Shown piece after piece: positions 34,755 through 42,605 of a stretch of DNA of 64,000 bases. This DNA is from Gilvirhabdus luticola (lineage in GTDB: Bacteria > Bacteroidota > Bacteroidia > Flavobacteriales > Flavobacteriaceae), in NCBI RefSeq assembly GCF_032583975.1, contig NZ_JAWHTF010000007.1; one strand, 5' to 3'. Under the pieces are notes generated by a model. The model was given only the letters and a program-made list of their open reading frames with translations. It was not told the origin of the DNA and ran no database searches. Position 1 is the stretch's first letter. Each line of letters starts with the position of its first letter. The translations under genes and the position numbers were made by a program.

Positions 34755-35474
34755 ATGGGAAGAGCTTTTGAATTTCGTAAAGCACGAAAAATGAAACGTT
34801 GGGCTGCCATGAGCAAAGCCTTTACTCGTATTGGCAAAGATATAGTCATGGCTGTGAAAGAAGGTGGCCCAGATCCTGATAGCAATGCAAGGTTAAGAGC
34901 GGTGATACAGAATGCCAAGTCTGTAAACATGCCAAAAGATAATATAGAACGTGCTATTAAAAGAGCAAACGATAAAAATCAAGGCGATTACAAAGAAGTT
35001 TTGTTTGAAGGTTATGCTCCACATGGTATTGCTATATTGGTTGAAACTGCAACAGATAATAATACACGAACTGTTGCTAATATTAGAAGTTATTTTAATA
35101 AATGTGATGGCAGTTTAGGAACATCAGGTTCAGTGGTTTTTATGTTTGACCATACTTGTAATTTTAGAATTCCAAGTGAAGGATTAGATCCTGAAGAAAT
35201 TGAACTTGAATTTATAGATTATGGAGCCGAAGAAGTTTTTGTTGATGACGATGGTATTCTAATTTATGCACCTTTTGAAAGTTTCGGAGCTATTCAATCA
35301 GCTTTAGAAGAGCGAAATATTGACATATTATCTTCAGGATTTGAACGTATTCCGCAAGTCACAAAAAAATTAACTGAAGAACAAGCTGCTGACGTTGAAA
35401 AACTTCTCGAAAAGATAGAAGAAGATGATGACGTGCAAAACGTATATCATACTATGGAGGAAGCTTCCGAATAA
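34755..35474 (+). CDS. YebC/PmpR-family regulator
   Basis: A 239-residue YebC-family protein, known as a DNA-binding regulator or, more recently, as a translation factor acting at proline stretches. Signatures: MGRAFEFRKARKMKRWAAMSKAFTRIGKDI at the start, GGPDPDSNARLRAVIQNAKSVNMPKDNIERAIKRA, and the central FEGYAPHGIAILVE. The MGRAFEFRK form is common in Bacteroidota. An MFS gene follows after 19 bases. Confidence 0.94.
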   Translation: MGRAFEFRKARKMKRWAAMSKAFTRIGKDIVMAVKEGGPDPDSNARLRAVIQNAKSVNMPKDNIERAIKRANDKNQGDYKEVLFEGYAPHGIAILVETATDNNTRTVANIRSYFNKCDGSLGTSGSVVFMFDHTCNFRIPSEGLDPEEIELEFIDYGAEEVFVDDDGILIYAPFESFGAIQSALEERNIDILSSGFERIPQVTKKLTEEQAADVEKLLEKIEEDDDVQNVYHTMEEASE

Positions 35475-35493
35475 GTAATATAATATTAAGCTT

Positions 35494-36669
35494 ATGGCCA
35501 AAACAAAATTGATTTTACCAATTATTGTAATATCTCAATTTTGTTGTACATCACTCTGGTTTGCAGGAAATGGCGTCATGAGTGATTTGATCGAGGCTTT
35601 TAATTTAAACAGTGCAGCTCTTGGCCATTTAACTTCTGCAGTTCAATTTGGATTTATTGTTGGCACACTAATCTTTGCACTTCTTACTATTGCAGATCGC
35701 TTTTCTCCTTCAAAAGTATTTCTTATCAGTGCGTTATGTGGTGCACTATTTAATCTTGGAACGATTATAGAAACTAACAGTTTTACATCATTAATTTTTT
35801 TAAGGTTTATGGTTGGTTTCTTTTTAGCAGGAATTTATCCTGTGGGCATGAAGATAGCAGCCGATTATTATGATAAAGGTTTAGGAAAATCATTAAGCTT
35901 TTTGGTTGGCGCCTTGGTTATAGGTACAGCTTTCCCACATCTGATAAAAGAATTCTCAACAGAGTTATCCTGGAAATCAGTACTGATATTTACCTCTTCA
36001 ATAGCATCTCTTGGTGGTTTGCTATTGGTTTTGTTAGTTCCAAATGGACCTTACAGAAAGAGAAGTCAAAAGTTAGATTTCACAGCTTTGTTCAAAGTAT
36101 TTAAAAATAATAACTTTCGCTCAGCAGCTTTTGGTTATTTTGGGCATATGTGGGAATTGTATACATTCTGGGCTTTCGTTCCAGTTATACTGACCTCTTA
36201 TTCCAAAATTCATCCTGAAACACAATTTAATGTTCCTTTTCTTTCGTTTTTAATTATTGGTTTAGGAGGTGTTTCATGTGTTTTTGGAGGCTATATTTCA
36301 CAAATTAAAGGCATTAAGAATACTGCTTTTACTGCGTTGCTACTTTCAGGTATATGTTGCGTTATATCTCCAATTATTTTTTATATCAATTCTTCCCATG
36401 TGATAGTGGTTTTTCTTATGTTCTGGGGTTTGGTTGTTATTGCCGATTCACCATTGTTTTCAACCATGGTTGCACAAAATGCAGAAGCTGAAATAAAAGG
36501 AACTGCATTAACTATAGTCAATTGTATTGGATTTTCAATTACCATATTCAGCATTCAATTAATCAATTTACTTATCGGGCATTGGACTCCCAAATATGTG
36601 TTCACAATATTGACTATTGGTCCATTATTTGGACTTATTGCTCTGTATAAGAATAGAAAATTGAGTTGA
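35494..36669 (+). CDS. Major facilitator superfamily transporter
   Basis: A 391-residue inner-membrane protein with about 12 hydrophobic segments and MFS-type signatures: an N-terminal ISQFCCTSLWFAGNGVMSDL helix, the loop 2-3 motif around LTIADRFSPSKVFLISAL and a FLAGIYPVGMKIAADYYDKG segment. The family covers many substrates (CynX/NimT-like or nitrate-type transporters look closest), and none can be assigned. It probably shares a transcript with yebC. Confidence 0.85.
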   Translation: MAKTKLILPIIVISQFCCTSLWFAGNGVMSDLIEAFNLNSAALGHLTSAVQFGFIVGTLIFALLTIADRFSPSKVFLISALCGALFNLGTIIETNSFTSLIFLRFMVGFFLAGIYPVGMKIAADYYDKGLGKSLSFLVGALVIGTAFPHLIKEFSTELSWKSVLIFTSSIASLGGLLLVLLVPNGPYRKRSQKLDFTALFKVFKNNNFRSAAFGYFGHMWELYTFWAFVPVILTSYSKIHPETQFNVPFLSFLIIGLGGVSCVFGGYISQIKGIKNTAFTALLLSGICCVISPIIFYINSSHVIVVFLMFWGLVVIADSPLFSTMVAQNAEAEIKGTALTIVNCIGFSITIFSIQLINLLIGHWTPKYVFTILTIGPLFGLIALYKNRKLS

Positions 36670-36674
36670 TTTTT

Positions 36675-37403
36675 TTATTTATTTCTTACGTAAATAAGTT
36701 TAAATCGAGTATTGCTTTGGTCTCGTTGTTCTATTTCAAACTGATCTAAAGATTTGAATAATGGTGTTAATTTCTCAAAACCAAAATTACGAGAATCAAA
36801 GTTCGGTTGCTTTTTAATTATTAAGGAGCCAACATCACCAAGAAAAGCCCATCCATCTTCATCGGCTGCATCTGAAACAGAATTTTTAAGAAGTCTTATC
36901 ACTTTTGGTGTAATATTATACAGGTTTTCCTTTTTAGATTTTCCTTGAGCGTCTGGTTTTTCTGTATCTTTCTTTAAAATTTCGAGATAAATAAATTTAT
37001 CACAAGCAACAATAAAAGGATCTGGAGTCTTCTTTTCGCCTATACCGAAAACCTGTAAACCAGCCTCTCGCAATCTTGTAGCAAGTTTTGTAAAATCGCT
37101 ATCTGAAGACACTAAACAAAAACCATTAACTTTTCCAGAATATAAAATGTCCATAGCGTCTATAATCATGGCAGAATCTGTCGCATTCTTTCCCGTGGTA
37201 TAACCATATTGTTGTATTGGTGTAATCGCATTTTCGAGTAGAATATTTTTCCATTTAGACAAATGTGGTTTTGTCCAATCTCCGTAAATACGCTTTATGG
37301 TTGGTGTACCATACTTGGTAATCTCTTCCATCATTTCCTTAATGTACTTTGATGGTATATTGTCGCCATCTATTAAGACAGCCAGTTTTATGTCTTTTAT
37401 CAT
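36675..37403 (-). CDS. NYN-domain (PIN-like) RNase with OST-HTH/LOTUS domain
   Basis: A 242-residue protein with an N-terminal NYN domain of the PIN-like nuclease fold: LAVLIDGDNIPSKYI, NATDSAMIIDAMDIL and LVSSDSDFTKLATRLREAG carry the conserved acidic residues. The C-terminal part (residues about 165-240, ITPKVIRLLKNSV to FEIEQRD) fits an OST-HTH/LOTUS domain, a putative RNA-binding module. Family members such as LabA or MARF1-like proteins act on RNA; the target is unknown. It is convergent with the MFS gene. Confidence 0.88.
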   Translation of the reverse strand: MIKDIKLAVLIDGDNIPSKYIKEMMEEITKYGTPTIKRIYGDWTKPHLSKWKNILLENAITPIQQYGYTTGKNATDSAMIIDAMDILYSGKVNGFCLVSSDSDFTKLATRLREAGLQVFGIGEKKTPDPFIVACDKFIYLEILKKDTEKPDAQGKSKKENLYNITPKVIRLLKNSVSDAADEDGWAFLGDVGSLIIKKQPNFDSRNFGFEKLTPLFKSLDQFEIEQRDQSNTRFKLIYVRNK

Positions 37404-37459
37404 TTTTTAAAGATACTGAAATAATAGTGAAACCTTATAAGTTATTATACCTAATTAAG

Positions 37460-38842
37460 CTAAATAGTATTTTTAAAAACGAGCGAAAAAGAAGTGTACT
37501 TTCCAACCTCTGAACTTACTAGCAAGTTGCCTCCATGCTTTTTTAGAATATTTTTTGAAAGACTCAAACCTATGCCTGAACCATTCTTTTTTGTTGTGTA
37601 AAATGGAATAAATATCTGATTCATAATTTCTTCTTCAATACCTTTTCCATTATCAGTAACAATAATGGAGGTCTTGTCTGGTTCAATTATACAATGGAGT
37701 TTAATGGTTGGATTTTCTCTACCATTTAATGCATGAATGCTATTGTTTATTAAATTTATTAAAACTTGTTCTATCAAATTACTGTCTGCGACTATCATAG
37801 CATTTGCAGGTATATTATCAACTGTTAAATTAATCTTATTATCATCAGCCAAATGTTGCATAAGTAACTTTACATTCAACAACAGCTTTTTAATATTCAA
37901 CTTTTTTAATTGGGGTACTGGAACATTAGAAATCGTTCTGTAATCCTTTACAAACGTTAATAAACCATCAGATCTTTTTTTTATGGTAGTTGCTGCCGCA
38001 TTGATATCATTAATATCATCCTTATCTATTTTTGCATCTTTAAGAGGCTCTCCTTTTTCATTTTCGGTTAGCGATTTAATAGTGGATGCTAAAGATGCAA
38101 CTGGCGTGAAAGAATTTAGCATTTCATGCGCTAAAATTCTAATTACATTATGCCATGCTTCAATTTCTTTTTGTTCAATTTCGGATCTAATATCCTGAAA
38201 TGTTATAATGAGATAGTCTTCATTTAGTAATTGTATATTTATTACTTCCAACGAAAGTTGTTTTCTTTCTAAATCAACGTCATAATCAACTAACGTCCTG
38301 CCTCCATCAGCTATTCTTTTTATTTCTTTTACCAGCCATGGAACTTGATTAGATAAGCGATGCCAGTATTTATGTTCAGGTTGATGAAGAATTTTACATG
38401 CAGCTTTGTTTAAAAATAATATTTCGTTTTCAGAATGTGCGCTAAACAAATCGGATTTTAGAATAGAAATAATACCTAGATTGACGTGCTCAATAATGTA
38501 TTTGAAGTATTTGTATTGTGCCTCTTTTTCAATCTTGTTTCGCTTAAAAATCTTAATTATTAAATTAAAATCATCATATACTTTTGAAAAAGAATCTCCC
38601 TTTTTTGTTGGTGAAAAATACACAGAATAGTCCTCATTCTTTAATGCATCTAAAAATTTAACCAAAGAATAGTTTGTGTTATTAACATACTTGATTAAAA
38701 AAATAACTTGCAAAATAATTAGGATCCCGATTCCAGATGTACTAAACCAATACTCCTTTTGTAGTACATAAGAAAGAAGTAAACAAAAAATTACAATGAT
38801 TAAAATGCGGGAGACAACTTGTATGGTAAACTTTTTTATCAA
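37460..38842 (-). CDS. Membrane sensor histidine kinase
   Basis: A 460-residue kinase with two N-terminal membrane segments (residues about 8-28 and 36-51) and almost no periplasmic loop, then a PAS-like region (residues 110-220). The phospho-acceptor His239 lies in LAHEMLNSFTPVASLAS. The ATPase has LINNSIHAL (N box), VTDNGKGI (G1) and GSGIGLSLSKNILKKHGG (G2). It follows the response regulator gene by 10 bases and so is its cognate partner. The stimulus is probably sensed within the membrane or cytosol. Confidence 0.93.
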   Translation of the reverse strand: MIKKFTIQVVSRILIIVIFCLLLSYVLQKEYWFSTSGIGILIILQVIFLIKYVNNTNYSLVKFLDALKNEDYSVYFSPTKKGDSFSKVYDDFNLIIKIFKRNKIEKEAQYKYFKYIIEHVNLGIISILKSDLFSAHSENEILFLNKAACKILHQPEHKYWHRLSNQVPWLVKEIKRIADGGRTLVDYDVDLERKQLSLEVINIQLLNEDYLIITFQDIRSEIEQKEIEAWHNVIRILAHEMLNSFTPVASLASTIKSLTENEKGEPLKDAKIDKDDINDINAAATTIKKRSDGLLTFVKDYRTISNVPVPQLKKLNIKKLLLNVKLLMQHLADDNKINLTVDNIPANAMIVADSNLIEQVLINLINNSIHALNGRENPTIKLHCIIEPDKTSIIVTDNGKGIEEEIMNQIFIPFYTTKKNGSGIGLSLSKNILKKHGGNLLVSSEVGKYTSFSLVFKNTI

Positions 38843-38852
38843 ACCTTAAAAT

Positions 38853-40235
38853 TTACAGATCGTATTTTTCCATTCTTCTGTATAATGCTGCTCTTGTTAA
38901 TCCTAACTCTTTAGCAGCCTTTGAAATGTTTCCGTCATGCTTTTCTATCGCTTTTTCAACTAACAATTTTTCTACTTCCTGAATATTAAAGTTATCAAAT
39001 TCTAAACTCCTACCCTTTGCTGATTTTGGTATAATGGTTAGATTAAAATCTGACGGCATAATTTGTCCGCTATCAGACATTATTACACTACGTTCTATGG
39101 TATGTTGTATCTCTCTAACGTTCCCAGGCCAATTATGAGATTTTAGTGCCTGAATAGCTTCTTTAGAAATCTTCAAATTGGGTTTATTGTATTTAGTTTT
39201 ATAAACATTTAAAAAATGATTGATAAAATCTAAAATATCTTCTGGACGATCTCTTAAAGGTGGAATCTCTATCTCAACAGTATTAATTCTAAAGAGTAAG
39301 TCTTGCCTAAATATACCTTCTGCAACCCATTGCTTTAATGGTGCATTTGTAGCAAAAAGAATTCTTGCATTAAATGGTCTTTCTATGCTTTCACCTATTC
39401 TCGTGGTTTTTCGTTCTTGCAGAACAGCTAAAAGCTTTGATTGAAGATTTATTGGAAGGTTACCAATCTCATCTAAAAATATTGTTCCATTTTCCGCAAT
39501 TTCAAATCTACCTGGTTTGTCTTCATAGGCATCAGTAAAAGAACCTTTTTTATGACCAAATAATTCACTTTCAAAAAGATTTTCACTTAACGAGCCCAAA
39601 TCAACATGAATAAAAGGTCCCTTTGATTGTTTTGATCTTTTGTGAATCTCTCTGGCCAAATGCTGTTTTCCAGTTCCATTTTCTCCAAGAATTAAAACAT
39701 TGGCATCTGTTACACTTACTCTCTCAACAACATCCATCACTACATTCATTGCTTTTGACTTGCCTATTAAAGGTCCAAACTTTTTATCATTCTCAATTAA
39801 TAATGTTTCATTGGTTTGCTTTAAAATGTCTATTTTTTCATTGGTTCTTTTAAGCTCCAATCCTGCTCTGATTGTTGATAAAAATTTTTCGTTAGACCAT
39901 GGTTTAAGAATAAAGTCAAATGCCCCATTCTTTATGGCATTTACTGCTAACCTAACTTCACCATACGCAGTCATTAAAATTACAATCATTCTAGAATCAA
40001 TATTTAATATATGATTCAACCAATACATTCCTTCTTTACCATCATTATATCCAATACGATAGTTCATATCTAAAACAATAATATCGATTTTCTGTTTAGA
40101 GATTATTTGATTTATTTCTCTCGGATTATTTTGAGTTATCACATTTAAATAATGCTTTTTCAGTAATAATTTAGCCGATAATAATACATCTTCATCATCA
40201 TCTATTATTAAAATAGTAGCATTTATTTTAGACAT
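38853..40235 (-). CDS. Sigma-54-dependent NtrC-family response regulator
   Basis: A 460-residue activator in three parts: receiver domain (phospho-acceptor Asp56 in VLDMNYR), AAA+ domain (Walker A GENGTGKQ at 184-191, Walker B TIFLDEIG at 252-258) and a Fis-type helix-turn-helix at the end (ISKAAKELGLTRAALYRRM). The sigma-54 contact loop, usually GAFTGA, reads GSFTDA at 231-236. It is divergent from the efflux operon, and the gap between holds two matching palindromes and a -24/-12-like site, so the operon is its likely target. Confidence 0.94.
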   Translation of the reverse strand: MSKINATILIIDDDEDVLLSAKLLLKKHYLNVITQNNPREINQIISKQKIDIIVLDMNYRIGYNDGKEGMYWLNHILNIDSRMIVILMTAYGEVRLAVNAIKNGAFDFILKPWSNEKFLSTIRAGLELKRTNEKIDILKQTNETLLIENDKKFGPLIGKSKAMNVVMDVVERVSVTDANVLILGENGTGKQHLAREIHKRSKQSKGPFIHVDLGSLSENLFESELFGHKKGSFTDAYEDKPGRFEIAENGTIFLDEIGNLPINLQSKLLAVLQERKTTRIGESIERPFNARILFATNAPLKQWVAEGIFRQDLLFRINTVEIEIPPLRDRPEDILDFINHFLNVYKTKYNKPNLKISKEAIQALKSHNWPGNVREIQHTIERSVIMSDSGQIMPSDFNLTIIPKSAKGRSLEFDNFNIQEVEKLLVEKAIEKHDGNISKAAKELGLTRAALYRRMEKYDL

Positions 40236-40272
40236 TTTAATTGAATTGATTCCTAATTGCTAAAGTACGAAA

Positions 40273-40288
40273 TGTTCGATAACGAACA
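40273..40288. promoter_or_regulatory. Palindromic enhancer-like site 1
   Basis: TGTTCGATAACGAACA is a perfect 6+6 inverted repeat around 4 bases. Together with site 2 it has the form of an upstream activating sequence for a dimeric Fis-type helix-turn-helix, as expected for the adjacent NtrC-family regulator. Confidence 0.7.
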
Positions 40289-40294
40289 ATATTA

Positions 40295-40310
40295 TGTTCG
40301 AAAATGAACA
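40295..40310. promoter_or_regulatory. Palindromic enhancer-like site 2
   Basis: TGTTCGAAAATGAACA repeats site 1 with one arm mismatch. The centres are 22 bases apart, about two helical turns, so two bound dimers would lie on the same DNA face. It is 65 bases upstream of the -24/-12-like element. Confidence 0.7.
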
Positions 40311-40374
40311 CTATTATTATTTAGTTATAAATTTAAATAATTGTTTATCAGTTAGTTAAAGTGTTATAATGTTT

Positions 40375-40390
40375 TGGCATAAGGATTGGT
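40375..40390 (+). promoter_or_regulatory. Candidate sigma-54 (-24/-12) promoter of the efflux operon
   Basis: TGGCATAAGGATTGGT matches the sigma-54 pattern TGGCAC-N5-TTGC with the correct spacing, a conserved -24 GG and TTG at -12. The -12 GC is replaced by GG, so the match is imperfect. Its position downstream of the two palindromes and upstream of the operon supports it. Confidence 0.5.
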
Positions 40391-40428
40391 AATATAAGAG
40401 CAATCATCAATCAAAAAAATCGAACCTT

Positions 40429-40524
40429 ATGAAATTACTTACATCGATAGCGCTTATACAAGCACAATGCAAAATATCAATTTTAGCATTCATCAAAATT
40501 CTTTATTTAAAATTTATAATTTAA
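40429..40524 (+). CDS. Candidate 31-residue leader ORF
   Basis: A complete ATG-to-TAA frame starts just downstream of the candidate sigma-54 promoter. It encodes MKLLTSIALIQAQCKISILA followed by 11 mainly hydrophobic residues, so a small membrane peptide is conceivable. There is no homology evidence; in AT-rich DNA such ORFs arise by chance. Together with the next ORF it accounts for most of the 220-base leader of the operon. Confidence 0.3.
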   Translation: MKLLTSIALIQAQCKISILAFIKILYLKFII

Positions 40525-40530
40525 AAAGTC

Positions 40531-40596
40531 ATGTTATCTATACTTATTGAATTAATCATATTTATTATAGACTATGTTGGAATGAGTTTACTATAA
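40531..40596 (+). CDS. Candidate 21-residue hydrophobic leader ORF
   Basis: This ATG frame encodes MLSILIELIIFIIDYVGMSL plus a final Leu, a plausible single membrane helix with two acidic residues. It starts 6 bases after the previous ORF and ends 25 bases before the adaptor gene. It is listed because of its strongly hydrophobic composition and position; it may be chance. Confidence 0.3.
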   Translation: MLSILIELIIFIIDYVGMSLL

Positions 40597-40621
40597 AATA
40601 TAATTGTAAAATAATTTAGTC

Positions 40622-41881
40622 ATGAGACAAATGGGAATGGACAAAAAGATAGAAAAGAAAAATTGGAGCAAAACAAAAACGCTTTATCTAATAGGGTTTG
40701 TAGTCTTTTTTGTTTTAGCTTTTTTTGGCTTTTACGCCATGAATAAAAAAACATATAAGGTTAACGCCTCAAAAATATCGGTAAAGAAGGTTATAGAAGG
40801 AGATTTTCAAGATGTTATTTTAATAGACGGAACAGTAGAATCTATTAATCTAGTATTAGTAAATACACTTGAAGGTGGGACTGTTGATGAAGTATTTATT
40901 GAAGATGGTGTTATGGTTGAAAAGAACACACCACTAGTAAAATTAAGTAATCCAGCTGTAGAGTTAAGCTATATGAATCAGGAAACAGCTATTGTAGAGC
41001 AAATAAATAATTTGAGAAATCTAAAGCTGTCGTTAGAAAAAGACCAAAGAGATTTAACAGAGTCGTTAATAGACAGTGAAAACAGTTTAGCAGATATTGA
41101 ACGCGATTATAAAGTAGATTCTGTTCTTTACACCAAAGATGTTATAGCTAAAAACGATTATATAGATAGGCGCGAAGCTTACAAATATCTTCAAAACAAG
41201 CGTGACTTCATGAACACTAACGTTAAAAAAAGCCGCGCTGATAATGAAATTCAAATTCGACAAATAGATAACTCCATTGCTTTAATGCAACGAAATCTGA
41301 ATTTGATTCATGAAAATTTAGAAAAAATGCTAGTTAGAGCTCCTGTTACAGGCATGTTGTCATCTTTTAGTCCAGTGATAGGAGAATCTTACAGAAGTAA
41401 TCAAACCGTCGCAAAAATAGATGTCCAATCTGGTTTTAAAATTATAGGCCAAGTAGATGAATACTATTTAAGCATGGTAAAACCAGGACAATTAGCACAA
41501 TTTTCGTTTGATGGAGAGCTAATTGATTTAAAAGTGAAAAAAGTATTACCAGAAGTTATAAATAGACGGTTTGAAATAGAACTAGTATTTGTAAACGATC
41601 CGCCAAAAGCAATAACTATAGGACAATCATTGCAAGTTAGATTAGAACTATCAAAAGCTCAGCGCTCATTATTGATTCCAAGAGGAAATTATTTCCAATC
41701 CTCTGGTGGTCAATATGTTTTTGTGATTAATAATGAAGGCGAAGCAACCAAACGTTATATAAAATTAGGAAGTCAAAACCCGAGCTATTATCAAGTATTA
41801 GAAGGCTTAAATGAAGGTGAAGAATTTATTTCCTCATCATACGAAGACTTTAAAAATTACGAATCAATCAAAATAAATTAA
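40622..41881 (+). CDS. HlyD/RND-type periplasmic adaptor of an ABC efflux system
   Basis: A 419-residue membrane-fusion protein: a basic cytosolic start, one membrane helix (LYLIGFVVFFVLAFFGFYAM, near residue 25), a biotinyl-lipoyl-like region (GGTVDEVFIEDGVMVEKNTPLVKL), a long alpha-hairpin coiled coil (residues about 115-230), VRAPVTGMLSSF returning to the lipoyl half, and a beta-barrel. This is the MacA-like adaptor that links an inner-membrane ABC transporter to an outer-membrane channel. It is the first large gene of the predicted sigma-54 operon. Confidence 0.9.
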   Translation: MRQMGMDKKIEKKNWSKTKTLYLIGFVVFFVLAFFGFYAMNKKTYKVNASKISVKKVIEGDFQDVILIDGTVESINLVLVNTLEGGTVDEVFIEDGVMVEKNTPLVKLSNPAVELSYMNQETAIVEQINNLRNLKLSLEKDQRDLTESLIDSENSLADIERDYKVDSVLYTKDVIAKNDYIDRREAYKYLQNKRDFMNTNVKKSRADNEIQIRQIDNSIALMQRNLNLIHENLEKMLVRAPVTGMLSSFSPVIGESYRSNQTVAKIDVQSGFKIIGQVDEYYLSMVKPGQLAQFSFDGELIDLKVKKVLPEVINRRFEIELVFVNDPPKAITIGQSLQVRLELSKAQRSLLIPRGNYFQSSGGQYVFVINNEGEATKRYIKLGSQNPSYYQVLEGLNEGEEFISSSYEDFKNYESIKIN

Positions 41882-41893
41882 AACTAAAAAATC

Positions 41894-42589
41894 ATGATTA
41901 AATTAAACAAATTAACAAAGGTCTACAGAACGGATGAAATAGAATCAACCGCTTTGAATGAAGTGTCATTTGAAATAAAAGAAGGAGAATTTGTTTCAGT
42001 AATGGGACCATCTGGCTGTGGGAAATCTACGCTATTAAACATTTTAGGAATGTTGGATAAACCTGAAAGTGGCAGCTATGAATTTCTTGGAAATGAAGTA
42101 AGTAAATTAAATGAAAAAGGACGTTCGGAAGTAAGAAAAAAGAATATCGGTTTTATATTTCAAAATTTCAACCTTATAGATGAACTCACCGTCTTTGAAA
42201 ATATTGAATTACCACTAATTTATAATAATGTAAGCGCCTCCGAGCGAAAGAAACGTGTCAATGAGCTCATTGATAAAATTGGAATCTCACACAGAGCCTC
42301 ACATTTTCCACAACAATTATCTGGAGGTCAACAACAACGTGTTGCTGTTGCTAGAGCTTTAATTACAAGACCGCCACTAATTTTGGCAGATGAACCTACA
42401 GGTAATCTTGACAGCTCTAATGGTAATGAAGTCATGGAGTTACTTTGTGAGTTAAATGAAGAAGGAACGACCATTGTGATGGTTACGCACTCTTCTCATG
42501 ATGCAAGCTATTCACAGCGCACTATCAATTTATTGGATGGACAAATAGTGTCTGAAAAGAAAAGTAAATTAGCTCAAGCTGCTGTATAA
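41894..42589 (+). CDS. MacB/LolD-type ABC transporter ATP-binding protein
   Basis: A 231-residue ATPase. Walker A GPSGCGKST is at 38-46, the Q-loop in FIFQNFNLID, signature LSGGQQQR at 142-149, Walker B LILADEPTG at 163-170 and the switch His in MVTHSSHD. It is of the MacB/LolD/FtsE class that works with FtsX-like permeases by mechanotransmission rather than classical transport. It lies 12 bases after the adaptor gene and 16 before the first permease. Confidence 0.95.
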   Translation: MIKLNKLTKVYRTDEIESTALNEVSFEIKEGEFVSVMGPSGCGKSTLLNILGMLDKPESGSYEFLGNEVSKLNEKGRSEVRKKNIGFIFQNFNLIDELTVFENIELPLIYNNVSASERKKRVNELIDKIGISHRASHFPQQLSGGQQQRVAVARALITRPPLILADEPTGNLDSSNGNEVMELLCELNEEGTTIVMVTHSSHDASYSQRTINLLDGQIVSEKKSKLAQAAV

Positions 42590-42605
42590 TTTAAACTTTA
42601 AAATC

